Below are positions 7,977-16,466 of a stretch of DNA of 47,194 nucleotides, one piece after another; within the stretch, counting starts at the first letter, position 1; every line of letters starts with the position of its first letter. The notes beneath the pieces are model-generated. The model did no database searches, was not told the DNA's origin, and saw nothing but the letters and a program-made list of their open reading frames with translations. Position numbers and translations under genes: made by a program. The DNA is from a candidate division FCPU426 bacterium. Its GTDB lineage: Bacteria > Oederibacteriota > Muellerivitia > Muellerivitales > Muellerivitaceae. Where the stretch lies: positions 1 to 47,194 of the forward strand of contig JAHFCG010000004.1 of NCBI GenBank assembly GCA_023249615.1. Direction: 5' to 3'.

Positions 7977-9662
7977 TCACTCAAACCCATAAAATGAATA
8001 GGGGATGGCTTTCGAATCTTTGACGGTGCTGTTCACGTAAATCGCTCCTAAATTACTATCATAAAGCCACCCAACTCCGTTGGTTTTAGGAACCTCCCCT
8101 TTTTTCGCCAAGGTGATCTGGTTCCCTTCCGGACTCTTAACGTTGGCCACGAAGGCCCCGGTCACCCGCACCGATGGGATTGGGCTATAAGGTTCAGAAT
8201 AAGGGTCCCAGTCATCCCAACAGGCCTTTTCGAGTTCCTGGACCGTGGTGGGCCAATGTTTCTTCCTGTATTGATAGATCGCTGTTTGAAGGCGTATCCG
8301 GGTCAATTCGCCGTAAGTCGCGGATTCACGAGCCTTTTCCTCCATTTGGGCGAAGCGGGGGGGCGCTGTCAATCCGAGCATCCACCCTTTACGCGTATAT
8401 TTTTCCCATGCCATTTCCTGATCCTTGGCATGACTTTTCAAAACTTGAATATTGAACTGGATACGAGTTGCGGCATCGAACGGCAAAAAGGGCCCATAAA
8501 CTATTCCTACCAGGAAGTTCCAGAACTTAAAGTCCTTGGACGCAAATGGGGAGTCCCCATTTTTCAGGGTATTGGCGTATTGCAACCAACCGTAGTTACT
8601 TGTCCAAAGATCCAAGCGGCCCAACAATTCATATTCCAGCGCGTTATTTAGATCATCCTGGAGGCGTTCCGCCCGGAGGTACGGAAGGATTCTCTTCCCC
8701 ACCTCTCCATGCTTTCTCAAGGGCAAAATGTTCGAACAAACGGTTTCCGACATCTCCTTTAGAATGGCAGCTTCAATCATGACGCCGATCAAATTGTTGG
8801 TCTTTTGGGCCGCTTCCCCCAGGAATAAACCGGTCTGGATGCTCCGTACCGCACCCTCGACATCTCCTTTCGCAAACTGGAAAAAGGCCCGGCACCTCAC
8901 AATGCGGGCTAAAAGCAAGGTATTGGATCCGTGAGGATATGTGTCTTCGACAGCATTCCAATCCACTCTTTTCGTCTCAAAGGCCTTGTCCACCCACCGG
9001 AACACGTCCTCGTGTTTTGTCAGGAACACCTTCGCGAGGTCCAATTGGGGTTTTCTTAAATTCTGGGCTTGGGTCTGGTTATTGAAGACCAACAAAAAAT
9101 CGTATTCCGACTTGTAACCGCCAAAAGGTCTCTTGGAAGCCTCGCCTTGCCAGGTCAGGCTTGCCATTGAAGGAGCACTGGACGCTTGTTCGAGGTAATA
9201 AGCGGCATTTTGTTCATGCGGAAGGTCGGGGCCTTTTTCCGGGATCCCTAACTGCAAACCAGCTTCCAGGATCTGACTTCGCGCGGAATCAAGCGCGATG
9301 GACCCCAAGGTCCACCAAATTTGGCCGGTAAAGACATAGCCACCCACGAAGAAGAAAAGTGCGTAAAAAAGGGAAAAGCCCCAGGAACCCAGGCCCGGAC
9401 TGGCCGAGGGAGGGGGCGCCAGCGTTGCCACACCAGAGACTTTTTTCAGGAGGTAAAAGAACCCGACCCAGATCAGGACCGTCGCGATCCAGAACCAAGC
9501 CTTATGGGTCGAAGCCCAAGGAAGAATCTTGCCGATGTAAAAACCGGGGATCGTGACCAAGAGGGCACCTTTAGCGGCGTTCCGCCAGGCCCGACCTTTC
9601 CAGTTCCAACCGTTCTCCCAAAGTAATTGCCGGAATCCTTCCGCCAAAAAAAGCCTCCCCAT
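7977..9662 (-). CDS. Hypothetical membrane protein with GspG-like C-terminal segment
   Basis: I do not recognise a named family. The 561-residue protein has three predicted transmembrane helices (about 32-48, 55-73 and 93-115), then a long soluble, mainly helical region rich in Trp, Lys and Glu. Its C-terminal 90 residues resemble the pseudopilin-type pattern of large Planctomycete/candidate-phylum hypotheticals: TRIRLQTAIYQYRKKHWPTT, then PYS, then GWLYDSNLGAIYVNSTVKDS. The ATG lacks a strong Shine-Dalgarno. It is the only complete gene between the tRNA-Gln end copies, so it may be cargo of a decayed element. Function unknown. Confidence 0.7.
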   Translation of the reverse strand: MGRLFLAEGFRQLLWENGWNWKGRAWRNAAKGALLVTIPGFYIGKILPWASTHKAWFWIATVLIWVGFFYLLKKVSGVATLAPPPSASPGLGSWGFSLFYALFFFVGGYVFTGQIWWTLGSIALDSARSQILEAGLQLGIPEKGPDLPHEQNAAYYLEQASSAPSMASLTWQGEASKRPFGGYKSEYDFLLVFNNQTQAQNLRKPQLDLAKVFLTKHEDVFRWVDKAFETKRVDWNAVEDTYPHGSNTLLLARIVRCRAFFQFAKGDVEGAVRSIQTGLFLGEAAQKTNNLIGVMIEAAILKEMSETVCSNILPLRKHGEVGKRILPYLRAERLQDDLNNALEYELLGRLDLWTSNYGWLQYANTLKNGDSPFASKDFKFWNFLVGIVYGPFLPFDAATRIQFNIQVLKSHAKDQEMAWEKYTRKGWMLGLTAPPRFAQMEEKARESATYGELTRIRLQTAIYQYRKKHWPTTVQELEKACWDDWDPYSEPYSPIPSVRVTGAFVANVKSPEGNQITLAKKGEVPKTNGVGWLYDSNLGAIYVNSTVKDSKAIPYSFYGFE

Positions 9663-9718
9663 CGTGGATGACCAACTTATATCTTACCGGTTAAGGTTGT
9701 TTGAAATACGTATAGTTT

Positions 9719-9732
9719 GGGCGGTAGGATTC
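9719..9732. repeat. Short third copy of the tRNA-Gln T-arm sequence
   Basis: The 14-mer GGGCGGTAGGATTC repeats the core of the tRNA 3' end seen at 7760-7773 and 9847-9860. The about 30-bp motif GTAGACGA..GGTAGAT follows at 9766-9797. Confidence 0.45.
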
Positions 9733-9839
9733 CAAAAGAGATATTGGGGATTTTTAAGGTGTTTTGTGGCATCAAAGGTAGACGATTGGGTAGATGGCTC
9801 GCGGATCAGATTAAAAACCCTAATGAAAGGATATAAAAA

Positions 9840-9914
9840 TGGCTGGGGCGGTAGGATTCGAACCTACGAATGCCAGATCCAAATTCTGGTGACTTACCGC
9901 TTGTCGACGCCCCA
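9840..9914 (-). tRNA. tRNA-Gln (anticodon TTG)
   Basis: A full cloverleaf on the minus strand: acceptor TGGGGCG/CGCCCCA with the U1-A72 pair typical of tRNA-Gln, D-stem GAC/GTC, anticodon stem CCAGA/TCTGG with loop ATTTGGA (anticodon TTG), T-arm GTAGG-TTCGAAT-CCTAC, discriminator G and encoded CCA. The 75-nt length includes CCA. Confidence 0.95.
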
Positions 9915-10034
9915 AATTTATTTATGGAAAGAAAATCGGAATAAACGAGGGGTTAATTTAAATCGGCCCCTTTGCTTTATCAAGGCCCAAATGGGGCCGT
10001 TGAGGGCTGTAAAACCCCGTGTTACCCTAGGGAC

Positions 10035-10235
10035 ATGAACGAAGAACAAAACCCGCCTTTCATCACCCCTCTTCCCTCCCTCTTTGAAATCGGGCAAAAA
10101 ATGAAACAAGGATCCTTCTCCAGCGAAACGGAGCGGCTTTTTTACACTTGTCCTCAATGCGGTTACGGCATGGTGACAAAAAAATGTAAAATTGTTTGTT
10201 ATCACTGTCATTATTTTATTGGGTGCGTGGAATAA
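10035..10235 (+). CDS. Zinc-ribbon micro-protein
   Basis: A 66-residue protein on the plus strand, one of the few plus-strand genes. The C-terminal half has four cysteines in two knuckles, CPQCG and CYHC, plus one more Cys near the end (YFIGCVE), a treble-clef/zinc-ribbon layout. I chose the ATG at 10035 because the frame upstream runs through tRNA-flanking DNA. AGGG lies close to the start. It could bind RNA, DNA or ribosomes, but nothing nearby tells which. Moderate confidence that it is expressed. Confidence 0.55.
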   Translation: MNEEQNPPFITPLPSLFEIGQKMKQGSFSSETERLFYTCPQCGYGMVTKKCKIVCYHCHYFIGCVE

Positions 10236-10244
10236 CCCTAAAGA

Positions 10245-10350
10245 CAGTTTTAAGTGTTGAGTGTTCAGTTCTTAATCAAGGCAAATTCTCGATTTGAACG
10301 TCGAATCCGTCGTTATCCAAACTCAAAATTCAAAACTTAGAACTCAAAAC
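10245..10350. repeat. AT-rich palindromic repeat (TCAAAATTCAAAACT family)
   Basis: TTTTAAGTGTTGAGTGTTCAG on the left is imperfectly complementary to CTCAAAATTCAAAACTTAG on the right. It fills the gap between the convergent zinc-ribbon and hydrolase genes. A relative is at 25160-25296. Confidence 0.55.
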
Positions 10351-10351
10351 T

Positions 10352-11299
10352 TTATTTTTTCTTCTCCAGGTCCGCCAAAAATTCCCTCACGGACTTTTGA
10401 TAAATAATCGGGTATTTATCGTAGGTTTCCTCATGCCCCGCGTCAGGCACATAAACCAGCCTTCTGCGGCGGGAGGATGTTTTCTCGAACAACTTCCTTA
10501 CTTCTTCCGATTTTGCCAGGTCATCCCCTTCCCCCGTGAAATAAATGACGGGAGTTTCCCGAAGCTGTTGGACCACGGGCATCATGTCCATATCGTCCTC
10601 CGTGAGCGTTAATCCGCTTAAGAAATCATAGGCCCGCAGACACCTATTTAAAAAGCCGGGAAAGGCAGAGAATTTTCCTCCCATCGTGCGCCGGGAAACG
10701 TAGGATTTTAAATTCGCCAGCGGACTGTCCGCGATGACGGCATCCACCCCCTCATTTTTTACCGCGGCCCTCAGGGCGCTCATCGACCCCATGGAAAATC
10801 CGTAATAAATGAGGGGCTTCTTGAAATGGGGCCCAGCCTTCAAAAAATTGGTCCAGATTAAATAATCATTCGATTCATAAACTCCGCCGGATAGGGGGGA
10901 ATCCCCGCTGGCCCCGCAGCCCCTTTGGTCAAAAAGAAGAACCTGGTAACCGGTTTTCACCAGAAACAAGGCGCGGGTAAAAACCTGTTCCCTGTTTTTA
11001 AAGGCCCCATGGGTTAAAAGAACGGTCCCCTTGATTTTTTTATCCTTGGCGTCCGCCGGAAGCCACCAACCGGAAAGAGTGATTCCGTCCCCCTGAGCGG
11101 AAACGTCCTCGTGTTTTATGCCGTATTTTTCAGGAACAAGCTCCAAAGGTTTATGGACTTTGGCCCGGTCCACAATGGACTTAGCAACCTTTTCCGGGAG
11201 GATGGAATAAATAAAGAAGAGGCCTCCCGTTAAAAGAAGGATTAACAGGCCGAGGACTAGTTTGAGGATTAAATGGGAGTTTTTATTTGATTGACTCAC
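10352..11299 (-). CDS. Membrane-anchored alpha/beta hydrolase
   Basis: A 315-residue serine hydrolase of the alpha/beta fold, probably an esterase or peptidase-like enzyme of the BEM46/YpfH type. An N-terminal membrane anchor covers about 11-32. The oxyanion strand is LLTHGAF (94-100). The nucleophile is Ser169 in GFSMGS, the acid is Asp259 or Asp260 in GEGDD, and the base is His289 in DAGHEE. DQRGCGASG is the usual loop before the nucleophile. The anchor puts the catalytic domain on the outer face of the inner membrane. It is downstream of ispE but separated from it by a 118-bp palindromic repeat. Substrate unknown. Confidence 0.82.
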   Translation of the reverse strand: MSQSNKNSHLILKLVLGLLILLLTGGLFFIYSILPEKVAKSIVDRAKVHKPLELVPEKYGIKHEDVSAQGDGITLSGWWLPADAKDKKIKGTVLLTHGAFKNREQVFTRALFLVKTGYQVLLFDQRGCGASGDSPLSGGVYESNDYLIWTNFLKAGPHFKKPLIYYGFSMGSMSALRAAVKNEGVDAVIADSPLANLKSYVSRRTMGGKFSAFPGFLNRCLRAYDFLSGLTLTEDDMDMMPVVQQLRETPVIYFTGEGDDLAKSEEVRKLFEKTSSRRRRLVYVPDAGHEETYDKYPIIYQKSVREFLADLEKKK

Positions 11300-11324
11300 T
11301 GACTTTTCGCTCCTCTTGTAAATC

Positions 11325-11442
11325 TGTCATCACGAGGAGGCCACTTTGGGCCGACGTGGTGATCTGAATTAAACAACAAACTGCAGTTTTTGGAATGTTT
11401 CGGATTACCACGTCGGCCAAAAGAGGCCTCCTCGCAATGACA
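11325..11442. repeat. Palindromic repeat (TGTCATTGCGAGGAGGCC/GACGTGG family)
   Basis: The arms TGTCATCACGAGGAGGCC...GACGTGGTGATC and GATTACCACGTCGGCC...GGCCTCCTCGCAATGACA are complementary over about 45 bp with few mismatches. This can fold into a very long hairpin between ispE and the hydrolase gene. Confidence 0.8.
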
Positions 11443-11547
11443 TCAAACTGAGACACTGCCAAAATCCATTTCCCTTAAAAAAACTTGGCGGCTCGTTTAC
11501 GCCCTCGGCCGAAGGCTGACGGGTGGAGTCTTGGCGCCGGCTTCGGT

Positions 11548-12432
11548 TCAAATTCTTTCCACCCCGGCCGAGATGGTCTTCGTCACGAACACCGTCCAGC
11601 CTTCGCCCTCGAGTTTCCACGCGATTTGCTCCGCCTTTTCCTGGGACTCCGCCACCGCGAAAACCGTTGGCCCGCTTCCGGAAACCATCGCCCCCAGGGC
11701 CCCGGCATCCAGCAATTGTTGTTTGATTTCCCCAATTTCCGGCATCAGGAACAAAGCCGCCGGCTCCAATCCGTTAAAAAGCTTTCCGACAAATTTTTGA
11801 AGGTTTTTTTCCCGCAGAACCTGTTCCATCCCTCTGGCCTTTTCCCCGTTTGTCATCATGGCCTTTCCAGATTGATAAACAGCGGGAGTGGAGAGGCCCT
11901 CCTCGGGTTTTACAAGAACCAGCGGAATCTCCGGCCCGCTTTCCCAGGGAAATATTTTTTCCCCCCGGCCTGTCCCCAAGGCGGTTCCCCCGGTCAGGAA
12001 AAAGGGAACGTCGGAACCCAATTGGGCCGCCATCGATTGAAGTTTCTGGTTTTCCACCTTCGTCTCGAAAAGCCAATCAAGGGCGATTAAAGTAGCCGCG
12101 GCGTCGCTGGACCCGCCGCCCAGCCCCGCCGCGAGGGGTATCCTTTTCTTGAGGGCAATTCGAACACCGGCTTTGTCGTTCAAAACTTCCCTTAAAAAAA
12201 TTTTTGCGGCCTTGACGATCAGGTTGGAATCATCGGCGGGAAGAGGGTTGTGGGACCCGGTAATGGAAAGCCTTACCCCCGGCGCGGTTTCAGTAAGGGA
12301 AAGATCATCATGAAGACCGACCGCTTGAAACACCAGGGCCAATTCATGGAAACCATCGGGCCTTTTTCCCAGCACTTCCAGCACCGGGTTTATTTTAGCG
12401 GGAGTTTGAACGGTGAGGGTCTTCGGAATCAT
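11548..12432 (-). CDS. ispE: 4-diphosphocytidyl-2-C-methyl-D-erythritol kinase
   Basis: IspE phosphorylates the 2-hydroxyl of CDP-methylerythritol in the cytoplasm, the fourth step of the MEP isoprenoid pathway. The 294-residue protein begins TVQTPAKINPVLEV (substrate-binding Lys in PAKIN). It has the GHMP-kinase ATP loop PLAAGLGGGSSDAA at about 98-111 and the C-terminal GSGPTVFA glycine loop. I start at ATG 12432; a longer frame begins inside a palindromic repeat and adds a Trp-rich stretch unlike the family. It lies downstream of a TPR-protein gene. The window also holds ispG, so the MEP pathway is used. Confidence 0.92.
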   Translation of the reverse strand: MIPKTLTVQTPAKINPVLEVLGKRPDGFHELALVFQAVGLHDDLSLTETAPGVRLSITGSHNPLPADDSNLIVKAAKIFLREVLNDKAGVRIALKKRIPLAAGLGGGSSDAAATLIALDWLFETKVENQKLQSMAAQLGSDVPFFLTGGTALGTGRGEKIFPWESGPEIPLVLVKPEEGLSTPAVYQSGKAMMTNGEKARGMEQVLREKNLQKFVGKLFNGLEPAALFLMPEIGEIKQQLLDAGALGAMVSGSGPTVFAVAESQEKAEQIAWKLEGEGWTVFVTKTISAGVERI

Positions 12433-12448
12433 ACGGAAACCCCAAGAT

Positions 12449-12543
12449 TTCCACCACCAAGGCTCCAAGACTCCAAGGAAGGCATTTTTTGTTTCACCAA
12501 ATCCATCGTCTTTCTTGGTGTCTTGGAGTCTTGGTGGTGAAAA
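12449..12543. repeat. Palindromic repeat (CACCAAG/CTTGGTG family)
   Basis: Left arm CCACCACCAAGGCTCCAAG, right arm CTTGGAGTCTTGGTGGTG, AT-rich centre. Each arm is built of 8-11-nt near-tandem units. Same family as those at 22748, 36307, 37267 and 39466. Confidence 0.75.
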
Positions 12544-12559
12544 ATATGTTTAAGACTTT

Positions 12560-14320
12560 TCACTGGGAACTGGAGGGTTTAAGTTTTTGAATTTTTCCGG
12601 AATATTTCTTGTTGTCAGGGTCCAGTTTGAGCGCGTTTCGCCATTGTTCGACAGCCTCGTCCTTTAGTCCCAGTTTGATTAAAACCTCTCCCAGATGATC
12701 AAAAATGACGGCATCATCCTTTCCGTTGGTCTTTAGGAATTTCAGGGACTTGCCAAATTGATCCCTGGCGTCCTTGTACAGCCCTTTTTTGTAAAAAACC
12801 CAGCCCAGACTGTCCAGGTAATAGGAATTTTCCGGGTCCAGTTTCAGGGCGCTTTCCACGTAAATTTTCGCCTCATCCAGGTGGACGCCCTTTTCCGCGT
12901 AGGAATAACCGATGTAATTGTAGGCATCGGAATTTTTCGGCTGGAACTGGATGACTTTTTTCATTTGTTCCATCGCCTCATCAAAACGTCCCTGCTTGTC
13001 CAACAGGGCCCCAAGATTGAAGTAGGCCTGACTGAGGGACCCGGCGTTAAAATCCGCCGCCTTCTTGTTTTTGAAATCCAGTTCAAGTCCAATGGCCTTT
13101 TGATAGGCGGCCTCGGCTTTCTTGAATTCATTTTTTTCGTGATAAAACATGGCCTGCATCAGGATTAAATCGGGGTGATTAGGATTGGTTTTAAGGCCGT
13201 CCTGGATGGCCTTTTCCGTGGCTGTGTCGTTTTTTTGCTTGTCATATAAAAGCGCCAGCCGGACCCAGGCGTCCACGGACTTTTCATCGTTCTTCAGGAT
13301 GGCCAAAAGATGTTCCTCCGCCTTGGGATAATCCTTCGTTTCCTCATAGGCGGCGGCCAGCCTGAACTGGATCAAGGCGTTCGCGGGCTGTTTATCCGAT
13401 AATTTTTGAAAAGCCCCTATGGCCAGGGGGTATTGCTTCAGGCGGAAATAACTTAAACCAATGTAATCGTAAACCGAGAGGTCCCCGGGTTTTAACAGGG
13501 AATAGTTTTTAAAAGCCTCCAGGGCCTTCGTGTCGTCCTTTTGATTGTAAAAAAGCTCCCCCATCGCCAGGAAAGCCTGGGAACTTTCCGGATTCACCTT
13601 GACCAGTTCCTGATAAACCGCGATGGCCTCCTTGGGTTTTTGATCCAATTCGTAAACCAGCCCAAGGGAGGTGTAGGCGGATTCGAGGGAGGGATCAAGT
13701 TCGATGGCCTTCTTGAAGGTTTCCTCCGCCTTGACCACCTGGTTCGCGCGGGTATAGATAAGCCCCATGTTGTAATAAACCGCCGCGGCCTTGGGGTTAT
13801 CCAAAAGAATTTCCCGGTATTTTTGCAGGGCCTCCTCGGTCCGGTTTTGGTTGGCCAAAACCCCGGCCAGGTAATACCGGGCCTCGATATTTTTGGGATC
13901 TTTTTCGATGATCTTCGCGTACTCCCTTTGGGCCTTGGCATATTCCCCCTGGCTGGAAAAAAGGTTTGCCAAAAGAAGACGGGTCTCAATGTTGTTCGGC
14001 GCGAGTTCGATGGATTTTTGAAGTTCCTCCACGCTTTTGTAGTCCATTCCTTCCACGTAATAGTGAAAGGCAAGGCGGTCATGGATGGCGGAGGATTTGG
14101 AGTCGTACCGGGCGGCTTGTTGAAACTCGACCAGGGATTTATCCTTTTCCCCGATGTGCTGGGCGTAAAGGGCGTTGGCGTAATGCCAGTAGGCGCGCGG
14201 GTCCACCTGCCGAATTTCCCGAGGATGGTCCTCCAGCGTGGTGTTGGCAAAACAAGGGACAGTCCCAAAAAGGAAAAGAAAACCAATGGCTGAAATCCGA
14301 AAGGGGTTTGATTTTTTCAT
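12560..14320 (-). CDS. Exported tetratricopeptide-repeat protein
   Basis: A 586-residue protein with a signal peptide (about 1-25, ending PCFANT) followed by about fifteen TPR units from residue 40 to 575, each with the A-x-x-x-Y/F-x-x-A/G-x-x-x-P spacing. Units such as AAAVYYNMGLIYTRANQVVKA and SLESAYTSLGLVYELDQKP are near consensus. It is probably periplasmic or outer-membrane attached and acts as a protein-interaction scaffold, as in PilF/PEP-CTERM type TPR proteins. No enzyme motif is seen. It is followed by a palindromic repeat and ispE. The exact partner cannot be told. Confidence 0.82.
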   Translation of the reverse strand: MKKSNPFRISAIGFLFLFGTVPCFANTTLEDHPREIRQVDPRAYWHYANALYAQHIGEKDKSLVEFQQAARYDSKSSAIHDRLAFHYYVEGMDYKSVEELQKSIELAPNNIETRLLLANLFSSQGEYAKAQREYAKIIEKDPKNIEARYYLAGVLANQNRTEEALQKYREILLDNPKAAAVYYNMGLIYTRANQVVKAEETFKKAIELDPSLESAYTSLGLVYELDQKPKEAIAVYQELVKVNPESSQAFLAMGELFYNQKDDTKALEAFKNYSLLKPGDLSVYDYIGLSYFRLKQYPLAIGAFQKLSDKQPANALIQFRLAAAYEETKDYPKAEEHLLAILKNDEKSVDAWVRLALLYDKQKNDTATEKAIQDGLKTNPNHPDLILMQAMFYHEKNEFKKAEAAYQKAIGLELDFKNKKAADFNAGSLSQAYFNLGALLDKQGRFDEAMEQMKKVIQFQPKNSDAYNYIGYSYAEKGVHLDEAKIYVESALKLDPENSYYLDSLGWVFYKKGLYKDARDQFGKSLKFLKTNGKDDAVIFDHLGEVLIKLGLKDEAVEQWRNALKLDPDNKKYSGKIQKLKPSSSQ

Positions 14321-14346
14321 AATGGGAATTCCCAGGATTTGAATTT

Positions 14347-14474
14347 TTTCACCGCCGAGTCGCGGAGAAAGTCTCGATCATTACTAAAACCAACTAACAC
14401 ATCAAACACTTTTAAGCTGTTTTTCCTTATTAAACATTGATTCCCTCTGCGTTTCCGCGCCTCCGCGGTAAAGG
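14347..14474. repeat. Palindromic repeat (ACCGCCGAG/CTCCGCGGT family)
   Basis: TTTTCACCGCCGAGTCGCGG at the left and CTCTGCGTTTCCGCGCC then TCCGCGGT at the right form an imperfect inverted repeat with an AT-rich middle. It separates the TPR and cNMP-binding genes. A relative is at 41319-41493. Confidence 0.65.
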
Positions 14475-14493
14475 CTTTTAAGTTTTCAGGGAT

Positions 14494-14946
14494 TTAGATT
14501 TGTTTGAAGGATTCGTTCGCCTTGCGGAGGCGTTCATTGGCTATTTTCAGGAACACCAATAGGATTTTCAAGGCGGTATCCGGATGTTTCTCCAGCAGCG
14601 TTGTGAAAGCCTTCTTTGTCATGACCAGAAGCAACGATTCCTCAGCCACCCGGGCCGTCGCGGTGCGGGGCCTGTTATCAATCAGTGACATTTCGCCGAG
14701 AAACTCCCCCTCTTTCAGGGTGGCCAAAACGGTTTCCTGCCCGTTGGCCATTTTTTTGGTGATATTGACCGAACCCTTTTTGATGCAATAAAGGATTTCC
14801 CCCGACATGCCCTCCACAAACAGGGTGGAATTTTTCGTGTAGGCTTTTTCAAAAAAAAGCGGGGCGACGTTGGCCAATTCAGCGAAAGACAGGTCCTTGA
14901 ACATGGGCTGGTTTTTTAGGGCTTCTGCGTCTAAAGGCGGGGCCAT
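14494..14946 (-). CDS. Cyclic-nucleotide-binding domain protein
   Basis: A 150-residue stand-alone Crp-type cNMP-binding domain. The beta-roll ends in the phosphate-binding cassette GEFLGEMSLIDNRPRTATA (about 77-95), with Glu, Arg and Thr at the ligand positions, followed by the C-helix. There is no DNA-binding helix-turn-helix, so it is more likely a regulatory subunit or adaptor than a transcription factor. AAGAGG lies 4 nt before ATG. It sits between envelope-glycan genes and a TPR protein. The ligand (cAMP, cGMP or none) cannot be told. Confidence 0.82.
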   Translation of the reverse strand: MAPPLDAEALKNQPMFKDLSFAELANVAPLFFEKAYTKNSTLFVEGMSGEILYCIKKGSVNITKKMANGQETVLATLKEGEFLGEMSLIDNRPRTATARVAEESLLLVMTKKAFTTLLEKHPDTALKILLVFLKIANERLRKANESFKQI

Positions 14947-15013
14947 GGAACCTCTTTTAAAATTGATTCCGCATTATATCGCTGATTCGGGCAGGGCATT
15001 GAACAAAAACAAA

Positions 15014-15150
15014 TTTCACCGCCACGACGCCACGGGCGCCAAGAATGATAAAACAGGAAAACGACGCTGATTCTCTTCTTGAAAATTATGTCCTTAAACT
15101 AAATCCAATGATCTTTATCCTTCGTGGTGACCGTGGCGTCGTGGCGGTAA
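15014..15150. repeat. Palindromic repeat (ACCGCCACGACGCC family)
   Basis: Arms TTTCACCGCCACGACGCCAC and GTGGCGTCGTGGCGG are nearly perfectly complementary over about 17 bp, with a central AT-rich segment. It separates the FAD oxidoreductase from the cNMP-binding gene. Confidence 0.7.
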
Positions 15151-15155
15151 TATCT

Positions 15156-16466
15156 TTATTTCTTTGGGATTTTTGCCGAGGCTTGAATTCCCTGCTCAAT
15201 CGCCGATTCCATGCTGCCATATTCCCAGCGGCCGTAACGGCCGGCGGCATAAACGCCCCTCTTCTCGAAATAAGCCAGCAAATTTCCGACAATTTCATCC
15301 CTTTCCCCGTCATAAACGACGTAGGCGCCCGGAAGGTTCAAATCCACCCTTGTGACCAGATCCCTTTCGGACTTTATCCACCCGAGTTTTTTTAATTTTT
15401 CCATGGCGTGCCGGCCCAAAATTTTAGGATCGGGTTTGGCACCGTTATAGGAAAATTCCACATAAAGGGAAAAATGACCCCTGGGGGCGACGCTGGGAAC
15501 ACAGGCGCTGGCTGATCCCGCCCTGTGAAAAAGGAACTCAGGTTCTGGAAAATAAACCCAGCTGAAGGGGATGGGTTGTTTCCCGCGGAACCCAAAATTG
15601 ATGTTGTAGATGGAGGTTGCCCTCAATTTTTTTGCCGCCTTTTTCAAGAAGGCTGGCAAGTCGGGGACAAGCCCCGCGAGCTTGGGCAAGGGAAGACTGG
15701 AGACGAGGAATTCAAAGTCCACTTCCAAACCATTGTCCAAAAGGGCCTTTTTTTTATTCAGGAACAATTGTTTTAAACCAACTCCGTTCCAAAGATTCGG
15801 CAACCCTTGGGCGATAGCCTTGGGGAGAATCGAGATGCCGCCCTTGTCGGGATAAAGGAAAGTCGCGTTGTAGCCTGACAGGGATGGTTTTTTTGTGAGA
15901 GCCCCCGCCACCACCTCGGATATCCGGGGCGAAGGGACAAAACGGCCCATCCAGTGGGTGGTTAAATTTTCAAGGGAGACCTTCCAGAGTTTTTGATTAT
16001 AGGGATACATGAAATTTTTTGAAATTCCAGGGCCAAAGGCCTGCAGGCACCATTTCTTGAAATTTTCCGCATTGGCGGGGTCTACTTTTCGGAAACGCCG
16101 GTTGAGTGCCGCTTCCAAATATCCCAAAACATTTCCGCGGACGGTTTCAGATGAAAGCCCCGCGTTATTCTCCTGGTAGGGATATTCGCTGTAAGCCCCC
16201 TGACTGTAAATAACCGCGCGACGCTTGCGTTCCTTAAACTGTCCCTTCGCTAAACTGAGAACCCATTTTTTAATCTCATCTTTTTGAAAATGGAGAAAAT
16301 GCCCCGTGTAATCGAAGGCAAAGCCGTGGGTCTCAATGGTGCGGCAAAGCCCCCCTGTTTCTTTTTCCCTTTCCACAAGCAGATAAGGGCTGGACGCCTC
16401 ATTAAGACGACGGGCGCAGGAAAGCCCGGCCAATCCCCCGCCGGTAATAAGTGTTCTGATTTTCAT
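15156..16466 (-). CDS. FAD-dependent amine oxidase/UDP-galactopyranose mutase-like protein
   Basis: A 436-residue flavoprotein. The N-terminal dinucleotide fold has GGGLAGLSCARRL (residues 9-21) and the acidic end LLVEREKETGGLCRT. A C-terminal FAD-binding motif GRYGRWEYGSMESAIEQG closes the fold. It resembles protoporphyrinogen-oxidase-like and UDP-galactopyranose-mutase-like proteins of polysaccharide clusters (YPYNQKLWK segment). Its start codon overlaps the stop of the WecA-like gene (ATGA), so the two are probably translated together and act on the same envelope glycan. Substrate and reaction are inferred only from family and neighbour. Confidence 0.75.
   Translation of the reverse strand: MKIRTLITGGGLAGLSCARRLNEASSPYLLVEREKETGGLCRTIETHGFAFDYTGHFLHFQKDEIKKWVLSLAKGQFKERKRRAVIYSQGAYSEYPYQENNAGLSSETVRGNVLGYLEAALNRRFRKVDPANAENFKKWCLQAFGPGISKNFMYPYNQKLWKVSLENLTTHWMGRFVPSPRISEVVAGALTKKPSLSGYNATFLYPDKGGISILPKAIAQGLPNLWNGVGLKQLFLNKKKALLDNGLEVDFEFLVSSLPLPKLAGLVPDLPAFLKKAAKKLRATSIYNINFGFRGKQPIPFSWVYFPEPEFLFHRAGSASACVPSVAPRGHFSLYVEFSYNGAKPDPKILGRHAMEKLKKLGWIKSERDLVTRVDLNLPGAYVVYDGERDEIVGNLLAYFEKRGVYAAGRYGRWEYGSMESAIEQGIQASAKIPKK

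Noticed and set aside
9553-10038. Plus-strand frame of 161 codons with GGRIRTYECQ
   Set aside because: It crosses the tRNA-Gln gene; that peptide is the well-known translation of antisense tRNA sequence.
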